Source of the DNA: Scolanthus callimorphus
Taxonomy: Eukaryota > Cnidaria > Anthozoa > Actiniaria > Edwardsiidae
Direction of reading: 5' to 3'
Assembly: GCA_033964015.1 (NCBI GenBank)
Contig: JAWWUD010000095.1
Span: forward strand, 310,001-374,000
DNA: 64,000 nt
Numbering within the stretch: the stretch's first letter is position 1; every line of letters starts with the position of its first letter. The notes under the pieces were generated by a model, which saw only the letters and a program-made list of their open reading frames with translations, did not search any database and was not told the origin of the DNA. The translations under genes and the position numbers were made by a program. Below, one piece after another: positions 1-12,800 of the stretch.

Positions 1-509
1 CACTTCGTTCTTCTTTAAGAAAATAGGGAGTCCCTGAGAAACGTTTCTTGTCTGAGCTTGACGTTTTTGTGTAAGCCTGGGGACTATAAATGTCTTCCAA
101 TTTCGAAGCAGAAGAAGAACGTACTTAAACGATATTGCTTTGCTTTAGCTCTTACCTAGTGTTTGTATTGTTTTTATATTGTCAATGTAAAGCCTGGTGC
201 ACACTTGCGACATAAGAAAAATATCACGCGAACATAATATAGTGGTTTCCAAACGTTGAAGTCGACAAAAAATAACATAAGATTACTTTGGTGAAGTAAT
301 CTAATGATGATCTATGGAAAATACTGTTTATTTCAATTATTTTCCCATGCTTTTTTTGTTGCAACATAACGTCCTTATGTCGTTATGTCGCTAGTGTGCA
401 CCGGGCTTAATGCACGATTGTCCAGCCGGGATTTTGGCAGATCGTGATAATCCTTCGCAAGCCGCATGATCCTCGTGGAAACTGTTCATGGTATTCTTCC
501 TCCTTACAG
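1..509. other. Left flank of gene A (intron sequence)
   Basis: Presumed intron upstream of the first visible exon. It contains the MITE at 188-410 and no supported exon. Confidence 0.5.
188..410 (+). mobile_element. MITE family 1, copy 1
   Basis: Terminal inverted repeats TAAAGCCTGGTGCACACTTG at the left and the complement of CTAGTGTGCACCGGGCTTA at the right enclose about 220 AT-rich bp. No coding capacity. The reverse-complement copy is at 7723-7942. Confidence 0.8.
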
Positions 510-846
510 GATCGCGTTAATAAGGTTCAAACATCAGGACTCGTTGAAGCCTTAGAGACTATCAGCAGGCGACTCTGCAGCAAGTCCAAAGGTGGCCCAG
601 GTCACATTGTGATTCTAGCCAATGGTGTCAACGTCGTCGATGTCAATGATAACGACGTGCGTGCATTACGACGCACCCTTCGCCAAGGATCGTGCCATTG
701 TTCTGTGGTTAGTACCGGGGATGATGCGGATGTGCAGTCACTGCGACTGTTTGTTGATTCCAATGAAGATATCCATGCTCTGAATTCTATAAAAGAGCTT
801 CCACTTGTCATGTACAGTTTAGCCGAACGGATATGCATCAGAGCAG
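510..846 (+). CDS. Gene A, vWA domain a (C-terminal half only)
   Basis: The acceptor is ttacag at 504-509 and the exon opens in phase 0 at Asp510 (DRVNKVQTSGLVEAL). It shows the second half of a vWA fold: the strand HIVILANGVNVVD where other copies have VILLTDG, then a strand ending in CSVVSTGDDADV and a final helix ending ERICIRA. The MIDAS Asp of the TDG position is lost. The end at 846 uses a GC donor, CAG|GCAAGT, keeping phase 1. The N-terminal half should lie in an exon left of the window edge; nothing between 1 and 509 codes for it. Confidence 0.65.
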
Positions 847-3800
847 GCAAGTGTCGGGGAAGCTGTGTTGATAGCTCTCCCTGTATTGATAGCTCTCTTT
901 TGATAGCTCTCCTCTTTTGTCATTAAATCACGATCATGTGGTTTCTCATAGTAAAGTTTAGATGAGCGGACATTAAGGAGCGGAGATTAAAGGGGAACTC
1001 GGACGCTTAATTTTTGTACAACCTGTCATAAAATCAGTCTAATTCTAATCACCAAAAATACATTTAAATTATGTTTATCAGGAATAACCAAAATAACAGT
1101 CCAGGTTTGTTAAATGACCTTTTATAGCGATTTCAGGTAACACGCGACCCAGCGCGTTCAAAACATCGAGAGAGCTTTTGACAGTTGGGTTTTCCTGTGT
1201 AGTCAATCAAACCATTGTGAGCCAATCAGATCCTTGCCTAGTTTCGCCTAGTGCAGTGAATTGGTTTCTGTCGCGACATGTCTTGCAAGGGAAGCCAATC
1301 GAATGCACCGAGTAAAGATATGATTGGCTCACACGGACACAGATTGCGTTGATTGACAGTACAGAAAACCCAAACTCTGGCGGCAACGGCGAAGTCGTGT
1401 GTTACCTGAAACAGCTGTAACTGTTAATCTATTGTCAAGAGGATGCTTGTCAGGTAAAGCGTGCGAGTGCCCCTTTAAAGGGGCGGAGTCACCCTGCCCG
1501 TCGTGCGCTGCTTCGCCGCCATTTTCGATGTCCAAAAACTCGTAATAATAGAATTCCTTTGCAAACTCAGAGTTTCTAATGCAATGAATCATGTAAACAA
1601 AAATAAAGCATTATGAATGATGGGCAAGGTGAGTCGACCTCTTGTCTTTTTTGGAGCAAATCCTGTGGACGCAACCCGCTGAAGCAATGAAATAGCAACG
1701 ATGATCGCGAAATTTGTTTACTTCTTGCTTCTTGTTCTCAATTTCAGCTCCAAAGAAATCTCCTCACGCTTCTCGGGTAGTGCTTGCTCTTCACTCGACA
1801 AGAAGGCTGCAAACTAGAAGTGGCACCCGACTAAAGAACTTTCTTATGACTCTGGTAGACAATTTCATGATTGGCTCTCACGAAAGTCACGTGGCTGTCA
1901 TCACCTATCGTAACAGAGCAGTTCTCAGAATTCCTTTCGACGGTAGTTCTTCTGCACAGGATTTAGTATCTGCAATATTAAACTTCAAAGACCACGAGGA
2001 ACCTCGATCGTTCACGACTGGAGCGATTGGTGAGCTGATGCAACTCGCCATGCAGGTTCTATACGAAGAGAAAGCAAAAGTTCCCAAAATTGTTATTGTT
2101 GTGACAGATGAAATTCCGAGTGGAGTGATAGACGCTCGAGCAGCAAATGATCCCAAGGGACAGTTACGCACGAGTGACGTCAAAGTGTTTGCAGTTGGAG
2201 TTAGAAATGTAGTAAGGGAGGATTTGGTGCCGCTTGTAAAGAGAAGAAGAAATGTTTATATTAGCCATTCATATAGAAGTTTGGCAAGAACTGCAGCGCA
2301 GCTTGGCAGCGCACTCCATGCCAACACAGGTATTCAAACCTTATTTATTTCAATGACCGAAATATGGAATTAACCATGTATGTATGCTGTAGTGCTAATG
2401 AAATATCAGTGTATGTGTGCAAATAGTCTGGATAAACGAGGCAACTTTGTTGTGGCACGATGTTCCCTGGAAATTTTCTGGAGTTGATAAACAGTTCAAA
2501 GTTTCTGTTCAGAAAACATTTTTGTTGTCCGCAACATTGTTGCCTTGTTTTGCCAGCACTTTAGCCCGAGTAAGCGGAGAAAGATACAATCTCGCTATTG
2601 AACTTGCTAGTCGTCTAAATAATTTCTCTTCGTTTAAATTGAAAATAATACGGCGCCTCTCGAAGAAAAAATACGTCCAGTGGAAGCAATTCAGCACTGC
2701 ATTGAGCACTGATATCCAGAAACCCTTTCAAATGACAAAATAAACTTTTCTTGATTCTCATATTTATTAGGCATCTCATTTTTATTTTTCACATGATAGT
2801 TTAGGGCCGCTGAAAGAGAAATTCAGAAATTCTTCCGGACTTGAATAAAATCAGCACTCGAAACGGGGCCCTCAAAACTCGCACAGAAGACGAGCAAACT
2901 TTTCCAAAAATAATCCTATGTGAATCAGTCATCAGATTTACCAAACGTTAGAAATCCGTCTTAAACAGGTTCCCTTTTACTTGCTTTCAATTTCCAGTAA
3001 TTGTTTTGACAACTTTTGTGAACTCATTCTTGCCTCCTTCGTTCACTCCGAGTGATGACGTAATTTCTATGAGAAATCCATTTCTTTCACAGAAAAAGTC
3101 AGCCAATCAGAACGCTCGTTATATCGTGTCTATGTTATAATTTTAACTTCTATTTGTCGGTCTCCATTCGCCTTTGTCACGCGCCGCCATCTTGAGCATG
3201 GAAACGAGGCCAAGCAGGATACAATCGCCTTTTGGGTGTCACGCTCCTAATTTTCGGCATGGTTTTCAAAATTATGTGTCAAAACTCTTTTCTTTTCAGG
3301 GCAGAATCCGCGTTTATCTTGCATGACACATTGAACACGCTTCCTGCTTGGCCTCGCTTCCATTCTCGTAAGAAAAACAAGATGGCGCGCGTGTGACAAA
3401 GGCGAATGCAACGATGTCTGAATAAAAAGCTTCTATCATTCATTCATCTTCACAGCACCTAAAAAGTGTACCATAGCAGCAGACATCGGTTTTCTCCTTT
3501 ACACCTCTAACTCAATGGGAGCTGCTATCTTCAAGAAGATTAAACGCTTCATGATGGCCTTCGTCGACAGCTTTACTATTGGCAAAAACGTCATCCAGCT
3601 TGGTCTCGTTGCGTACGGACGAGAGGCGCATATTGTGTTCCGGTTGAATGAGTTTTCATCCATGGACTCTATACTCAAAGCTATAAAAAAGTAAGTACCC
3701 CCCACAATGCGAAAGCCAAATGACTGCTGGGTCTTTTTGGATTGGAGCCCCGATGCACAGGGACGTTCTGCCGAAAACGTACTTTTTGTTTGTTTTCCCG

Positions 3801-6800
3801 GTCATTGAAACTTACCAGGGATGCTTTTTTAGTATTATTCTCTCGGAAGTGTTTGGCCAGTCAAATAAACGACTACCATTTGCATGGGATTTTTCCCTAC
3901 AGAGGCGTCTTTTCCTTTGTATTCGCTGTCTTGGTGTTTTTGCTGGCCGGTTTTGCTATACGCATACTCAACAGAACTCGCTTCGACCCACGAATGGGTC
4001 TCTGACAGAAATGTCCTGTAATTTAAGTGACTTTACTCGATTTACGTAGTTTCTTTAGCAGACTCATAGAGGTCATTTTGTTGCAATATGTTTCCATATG
4101 GGTGTCAAACATAATTCCTTATTGAAAGTGGATTACTCTCTTGAAAGGATACCTGTGGAAGAAGGGAGTGGAGGTCTCCAAAGGGCGTTCCAGCTTGCTG
4201 CAACAGAGCTCTTTAGTGCAAACTCCGGCGGACGTCTGGGAGTCGCCAAGCTTGCCATCGTGATCACTACAGAAACGTCCCATGCATCGAATTATGTATA
4301 TGCGTCAGAGGTTTTGGCAATGAGCAGAGCTAAGGTAATTTATTGGACATTCATTTCATCACTTCATTGATTTTCTCTAAAATGACCTAAAATAGGCTAC
4401 CCCCCAACTGACAGTGGCTTACGTCATGTTGTTAATGTCATGTTGTTAAAGAACAAAATCGCGTATTGTTGACTTGTTAGTGAATAATTTATGTATCAAA
4501 TAATTGCCGCTCTATAGCGCCATTCACCATTTAACAACAACTGTTGTAATGTTAATGTACAAACCGTAGATTGTAGAGCGCCCTATTTTCTGAGAACCAA
4601 TCATTGGCACATTTATAACAATGGGTGACGTCCATTGACTCACAACATGTGTGATCCGACGATGTTTTTTTTTGACGTGCTCTCACCTTCACGACAATGG
4701 CTGATTGCATTTTAAACCGAACCGGGGGGGTCGCGGAACATGCCTGGAAAAAGACCGCTCAACTGGAATTTCCACACCTGAAAATCACCCCTCTCCCCTG
4801 GAATTACCTTCAAAAATTCCCTAGAACAATATGCTTTCGCTAAAAATTTGGGCAAATGCACCCCTTGCCCCTGGAATTTCAATTAGCCAATGCCCAGATA
4901 ATCTGCTCACTGAGCACCAAGTAGAGATCAGGCGCGCGATTACCTCGATGACGCAGTGCATGGACTGTAATTTTCGCAGGAAACCTCAAACCTGAATGAG
5001 ATTCGACTAGTAAGAATTGCAAATGGTCAAAGAGAAGCAAGATTCAATTTGTAACATGAGATTCAGTGTATGTTCGCGAATGGACGTTGACTGTACGTGC
5101 GTCGCGTCATCAAGCTACGTGCGCGGTGCTCGCTCTCACCAGCGCGCTTGAAAATAGCTGTGGTGAGATCAACCTCGTCTTGGTGCGAGTCGCGCAATCG
5201 CGCTACAGCCTCGTTTGATTTTAAAATCACGCGTTTGTTTTAAAATTGAATTGCTCTCCATAACTCTTTAGGCCGTCATCATAGGAATTGGAGGCAGCTT
5301 TGAAAGATCGTCGTTCAAGGAAGTAGCTCCGGCGAGTCGCACATTCCACATCCAGTCGTTGGATACTTTGCATTCAAGTCTGCCAAAGTTAACACAAAGA
5401 ATTTGCGTTATGGGAGGTACGTGACTGCTCGACTTTTCTGGTCTTCTCTATGAGCCTTATTCCTTAGTACTTGACTCAAGCATACCCCCTACCAAGTTCC
5501 CAGATTTAAAAATGTTTTCTATAGTATCTTAGTACAAACGACTACAGCCGCAAGCAGGTAACTGAAGAATTTGTCGCCTACCAAACACACAGTCGCTTAC
5601 GTGATTTTTTGTTTAGAATTTTTAATCCCAAGGTCGAGCTGCTCGTAGTGTCATGCTGTGGCGAGAACTAAACTCTTTGTGTATACATGTGTTTCAAATT
5701 CACGAAGCCGGGTACTTGGCATTACAGATAGTTAGGCCTAGGGCATACATCGAATTAGAGTCGCGTCGAATACATTTAAAATAATAGATAATTTGCTATT
5801 TGAAAGTATAATGAGACGGTATCTTTTGAAATACATTTAAAATAATAGATAATTTGCTATTTGAAAGTATAATGAGACGGTATCTTTTGAAAAAAATGTA
5901 ATCGGTTCGACGTTAATCCGACGTTGCCCTAGGCCTTAGCCGCTAGCTCTCAGGTTAAAAAAGACAGAAGGGAAATAGAGCATCGTTACGTAAGATGCGC
6001 TTCTTGGTGTTTATATTTTACTGAACAATTTCAGAAGCAAATTACGATAGATAACGCCTCCAAAACACATCAATAATTGTTCATAAGGCTCTTGCATGTT
6101 CCCATTCATTGCTACCCAATTCAGATCATGTGGTGATTTCTTTGGGTGCACTCGGTCGAGTGAGAAAACTTTGACAATTGTTACTACCACATGCCCTGAA
6201 TTGGGTGGCAACAAGATGTAAACACCGTTAGCCGATTCAGTCTATTGTGTTTCAGCTGAGAGGATTTTCTGTTTTTTTGATTTATTTTAAAAAAGGTTTT
6301 CAGAAATGCCCGACCCCAATCGACTTGGTATTTCTGGTGGATTCATCCGGCAGCATCGGCCTGTTAAACTATCAAAAGCAAAAGAACTTCATAAAATCTA
6401 TCATTGACGGACAGGACATTGGAAAAGACCTCACTAGTGTTGGCATCATAGCTTACAGTCACATTGCAAAAGTTGTAATCAAGCTATCTGATTATAGCAG
6501 AGCTGATGACCTGAAAAAAGCAGTAGACAAAATGGAATACTTCGGTAAGACCACGCGAATGGACAAAGCTTTGTGGCTAGCAAATCACAAGCTTCTGACA
6601 ACTGAAAACGGCAAGAGAAAAGGCGTGCCCACTGTGGTGGTTCTTCTTACTGATGGAACTAACACAAGGGGAGACGATGGTTTGTCCTTAAAGGTAGAGG
6701 TAGTTTAGGTATCTTGCATATCACCTGTCAAGCCAGTGCAACAGACAGATTTTGAAGCTTTGACGTTAGTTCTCTGGGACCTGCCTTTCTACCTTTCTTG

Positions 6801-9800
6801 GTCCTGCCTTTTCGCACCTCTAAGCATTGGCGACTAAAATTGATTGTGCTGGCGTCAGACTTACCGCCATTTATCGTAATATAAAACTTGCATCATTAAA
6901 TGTAATCATTTTTTAAAGGACTCTCATTCTTGTTATTTCAATGGTGTGCTAGTTTTGCGCTAAAAACGTAAAAAAATAGAAGCTCTACGGTGGCCGCGAT
7001 AACCATCTTCACCTCTACCTACTTTGTTGTGCTCTTTTCCTTTTCAGTCTGTTTCGTCCCCACTTCAGGCACGTGGCGTGAAAATGTTTGCTGTTGCTAT
7101 TGGTAGAGTTCCGCGAAAAGCAGAGCTACTTACCGTGGTTGGTAACAAGGACCGCATTCTTAGAGTGCCATCGTTTGACCATCTGCAACACTCGACTGAT
7201 CGTCTTAGTATTCGTATTTGCAAAGTGACTGGTAAGTTCTCCTTTTACATTTGGTGCGTTTGGTACTTCAAGATTCGAGCAAACTTGAGGTGTCAAGAAG
7301 TGAGCATTTTACCTATTGTGGGTAATGTCCAGTGTCTAAGAACTGTAAGAAAATGCACCAGATGCGGATAGTGAAATTTCCTTCTGCAAATACAGAAAAT
7401 GTATGGGAAAATCACCCGCAAGGGGGGGGTTGACCCCTTTCACCATAAATCCTCCCCTGTATACTACAATGTACAAAACGACAACTTACCGAACATTGCA
7501 TTTGAAGAATTGAAGGCAAACTGCTTCCCTTTGAACACTGCCAAATGTGGTAGCTTTCTTCTGCTAACACAGCCATCATTTCCTTCATACAAAAATATCC
7601 AGATATCCTATTGTATTTTTGTCGCCTGCTACCCTGTAAATAAAGCGCATCACCAAGATATTGTTACTGCACGAAGACTACCCTCTTACCAGTAGCATTC
7701 CAATGGCCATGAGACGTCCGGCTAAAGCCTGGTGCACACTAGCGACATAAGGACGTTATGTTGCAACAAAAAATACGGGAAAATAATTGAAACAATCAAT
7801 ATTTTCCATGGATCTTCATTAGATTACTTCACCAAAGCAATCTTATGTTATTTTTTGACGACTTCAACTTCTTGAAACCACTAAATTTTGTTCGCGTGAC
7901 ATTTTTCTTATGTCGTTATGTCGCAAGTGTGCACCAGGCTTAAATGACTCACTTTCAGTGGCAATCAAACAATTTGAAATGTGCAATTCCAGCAATTCGA
8001 AATAAACTCAAAATAAACACACTTGTGTGTTTTACTCTCCAGAGCCTCGCATTTGTGACGTTCCTACAGACATCCTCTTCATCGTCGATGCTACCAATGC
8101 TATTTCACCAGATGAATTTAATAGCATTAAAGAGTTCTTAAAACGTATGGCTCTTTCTGTCGGCATCGGCATAAGCAATCGTTTTGCAGTGATATCCTTC
8201 GGAAGAACAGCCACCGTCACGACAGAGTTTGGAGAAAACAGTACGCCGTATGAATTTTCTCAAGCTTTGGACAAAAGGTTGGTTCATCAGGGTGGTGACT
8301 ACCGGTTTGAGCAAGCCATGGAACTTGCGACAGGTGTGTTTTCCAATAAAGATCTTGCCGCTGCTCAGATGGCATCCCGTAAGATCTGCATAGCGTTTGT
8401 TCACGGAAACAGGTACGAAAATACAGATTACGAAGCTCTAGAAATCATCACTAGCTTCCTTCATAGAGATGGAATACAAACAATTGCTGTTGGGATTGGA
8501 AGGACTTATGCTGCCGGCTTGTTGGAGAGTTCTTTGTATGGAAAAGCAGATGTGGTTCTGGTACCGTCGTTCAGTGGTCTTCTCTTACAAGTGGATAACT
8601 TCGCTCGTAAAATCTGTAAAGAAGATAAAGACCCAAAAGTCCCTGGTAAGCATTAGCTTCTCACAGCATGCAAGTTTTATCCATAGCCGCGCTAGCCCGT
8701 CTCATATAAACAACCTAGGTGAGTTGAGCAACATTTAATAAGATAGGTGTATACAATCTTTTTTTGCTTGTTTGTTTCAGTTCAAGTGCGTTGTGAAGGC
8801 CTTGCAGACATCGTTTTCGCCATGGACACTTCGACTGACATTGTCTATCATAACATACAGAAGCAATTGACCTTCCTCAAGCGTATGGCTAGAAGACTTA
8901 ACATCAGCCCTAAATACAGCCACTCTTCTCTGGTAGTTTACAGTAGCTTTGCAACTGTGGTGACAACCTTTAAGGACGACCAGACGCTAGAAGCATTCGA
9001 CAGGGCTTTAGACAAGATCTTGCACGAGTTTGAGCATGGCCCTAGAAGGATAGACAGAGTGCTACAAGAGGCGCTAAAAATATTTGGTTCCCAAGGGGAA
9101 GTCGCAAATATGTTCCGAAGGTGAGTATAGCTGGAAGGGTCCATTTAGGTTATGTCAGTCCACTAACGAAGTGTAGTACTTCTTTTGGTCTCAATCTGAA
9201 GCCACTGATCCTTTTGAAAACTGTTGGTTTCGATCTCATATTTAAAATGATCCCTGATCTTTCAAAAAGATCGATCCCTAACATATTGATCCTGATCCCA
9301 GGGGTGAAAACAAAAAGCAAAATGATCCCTCTTCCACATTTCTGGTGTGTGGTGCACTGAACCGTATTTTTGAACCAGTGTTTTCAAGGGAAATCATTGC
9401 GTTGTTCGTACCTTTTAACGTTATGTGCTCTTTTGTTATGGCGTGAAGATTCTGATGCTGCTTGTCGGAGGCGAGCAGTCTACGGGTATTGGAGCTCAGC
9501 TCGCCAGACAGCTCTCAACCATGCAAAAGCTCTTCAAAGCCGGTGTCCGAGTCCTGGCAGTCGGAGTAGGAGGAGGAATTAACATTGACGAGTTGACAGC
9601 TACAACGCAAAATCCTGATGATGTCATAATGGTACCGTCTTTTGGTTCGCTTGTTGATAAGACGGACGCTCTGGCCAGCTCTCTCTGCTCCTATATAAGT
9701 GAGTAGTTACTTAAAGAGCCTCTGTCAGCCTCCATTTTGTCAGCCTAGCAACATACCGAGTCAGAGAAAGCATCCATTTCCATCGGCTGATTTAGGAAAT

Positions 9801-12800
9801 GTAGTACAATGTTTTCGGTTCAATTTGGTAAATGAAGAATAAAACTTTGTTTGTAGCCGATGGTTATTTTGAAATTTCTACACGTAATTCGTATGGCGAA
9901 TTGTCAACGAAAACAATAACAAAGGAGTGGCTGACTAGGACTCTTTAAATGTGTTGATATGTGTGCTCTCGGAGAAACTAGCTACAATGGCTGTATATCA
10001 ACGGTTAGAAGTTTCTTTAAAATTCGAGTTAAAATAAAGTACTTTTTTAAATGTTGAATGGTGATTAACAAATAATTAGTTGGCGAAAGTAACCAACGTT
10101 TAAAGAGTATATGACTCGAAATCAATTTTTAGTATTTTTATACATTATGATTAGAGAAATACTTATTTCATTTGAGTATGTTCCGATTTGCATGACGTAA
10201 ACCTGTGTGTGTGTGTGTTGTGTTGTGTTAAGCGCCGTCTACACGTGCTATTTTTTCTTGACAATTTTTCCTTGACAAGGAAACCTGACCGTGTAGACGC
10301 GCCAAACGCCAAATTGTTTTCCTTGACAAGTATCCTTGTTGAAAAGCTAGCATGTCTAACTTTAAACAAGGATACTTGTCAAGGAAAAATCGTCAATTTT
10401 GTCTCGTCCACACGAGCAAATACAAATTGTCAAGGAAAATTGCTGGCGCATTTACACAGTCAAGTTGACTTGTCAAGGAAAAATTGTCAAGGAAAAATTG
10501 CTCGTTAAGACGGCGCTTTAGTATCAAATGTACAATAGGTTTGAGTGCGAGAGTCTCAGAAAAATTATTTCTCGAAGCAAATTTATTATCTACAAGGAAG
10601 ATAATTCCGTGTAACTGTATATCCGAGTATGTACTACACTCGCGCATTTTTACCGTCTAAATAGATAATTTTACGTCTCTCTCTTGTTTTCCTCTACTCA
10701 AACAAACAAGTTGACGTCACTGAAATTCGACATTTGATACCCATCAAAGAGTTCCAGAGAGTTGTTACTTCGCTGCTTTATATCGGATTTTGTTCAACTT
10801 TGTAGTGAGTAATTTACTAATAGCGATCTTTTGGGGGACTAAAAATTGGAAAACGGGCAGGGAAGCGTTTATGAAATCTTTAAATCTTCTCACAAACTGC
10901 ATCTTTCTCTTGCAATGATAATAATCATAATCATAATCATAATCATAATAATAAAGACTTTATTTAAAATGAGGGTAACAATGCTAATAAACTTGTGGCC
11001 CTCCCTAAAATACATAATTACAAAGTATACTATAAATATATAAGAATATTATATAAAAATATTATTTACACTAAATTGAATAATAAGATAACATATAATA
11101 ATAAATGAGAATGGAATTCAATTGTAAAATGATGTAAAAGACGCTGCTCCGAAAACGGCCGATCTCTGGGAGATTTCTTGAAGGGCGCAGGACGTTTGAT
11201 TCGCCTTGTTGCAATAGGGAGACTGTTCCATAGGGAGACCATCATATTCCATAGTCATTCTCCCTTACTGTAGGGCCGGCACGATGCAAGGAGCACTTGG
11301 ATATTGCTTTCCTCATTGACTCATCTAGCAGCGTAGGGCACGAGAACTTCGAACTGGAAAAGCGTTATGTCAGTTTACTTATTGGAACGATGAACATAGA
11401 GAGCGACGTAGCACGAGCGTCCGTCATCGCTTACAGCGACAAGGCCAAGGTAACTTACAACTTATTTTGCCCCTTTTAAGTAGTTTTAAAGGGGTACTGT
11501 CACCGACCCAACGGCTTGTTAACAAAATAATTATAAAATAAGCTCAGAATACTATGTATACTGTTATTATGTCCTAGAAAGAAAAAGGAATTATAAAATA
11601 ATTTAGATAGTACGAGCGCTCTGAATGACATCGATAATGGTCAAGGACGAAGCACAAACCGAGGGCTTGGCTGTTATCGATGTCATGCGAACACCGAATC
11701 CAATAATTGTTTTATTATTTATTGTCTGACTTGGCTAGAACACGTCGCAAAACGAGCAGCCATTGTGAAAGATTTAAAACACAACACCAGAATCGCCAAT
11801 TTCACGACAAAACACCGCTGCTTTTCTCATGCTCTTGCCAATAACCTGTACAGACAACTGTTTCCGCTGATAAAAAGTGCAGGCTCTGGCCAACAACCTG
11901 TGCAGACAACTGTTTCCGCTGGTAAAAAGTGCAGGCTCTGGCCAACAACCTGTGTAGACAACTGTTTCCGCTAAAAATAGCACAGGCACTTGCAAGTTGC
12001 TAGAAATGTTCGTAGATTTTTAGCCAATCAGAAAACGAGTATTGACTACAATGAATAATAAACCATATTGTCGCGCCAAATTGATTGGTTTGACGGGAGA
12101 GCTATTCATGCCACAGGGGAGCGCCTTGCTGTCATCGCACTTCTTGGTTCGACAGGCCCATCCACGGCATCTAAAACGGGCCTCCCCCAGCGTGCCATTC
12201 GACACTGTCATTCCATTTATCATACTCACCCCTCCCCCCCTATGGAAGAGGTCATTTTGACTTCTAATCCCCTCTGAAATTTCACTTGGACAGAAACCCC
12301 TACGGAAGGGTGCATTTCAGTCCTGACCCTAGTCCCGGAAATACCCACGGAAGAGTGTCGTTCTGTTCTGTTCCCCCTCGGAAAAAGTTTTCATTGGTTC
12401 CTGTATGGATAGACCCCCTTGGAAATGGGGTTAGGTCCTCTCGGAAAATGACAAAATTGCTGCCCCCTCAGAAAAACTCTTCTGTAGGCGAGGGTTCGGA
12501 TAAAGAAATGGAATGACCCATAAACGTTTCTTTCTTTTTCTCGACATCAATCTACTCATCAATTCTTCTTCACTGCTGAATATCTATTACACCGTCAACT
12601 ATGGTGGGGATTTTTCCACACAACGTGGGGTAAACAGGAACGTGCAGGCTGTCATTAAACCAGTACGCCCGTGTTTATAAACGTTTCCTGAGACTTCCCC
12701 ACTTGAAATTTGAAGAGGAGATAACCGGTGCATTTTGAGTTGGATTTTCGACTTCCGCTGCTCATGTCCTAAGTTATGAACGTTCTTACAATCCAAACAT

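Noticed and set aside
2417..2743. 108-codon open frame after vWA domain b
   Set aside because: No matching splice sites in phase and no recognisable motif; it lies in an intron and looks like chance.
3720..4049. Open frames in the intron of vWA domain c
   Set aside because: Hydrophobic and Phe/Cys-rich text in two overlapping frames without domain similarity; the flanking exons join perfectly without it.
12042..12516. Series of short overlapping frames
   Set aside because: Low-complexity CCC/GGAA-rich intron sequence related to 50180-50395; no splice support.
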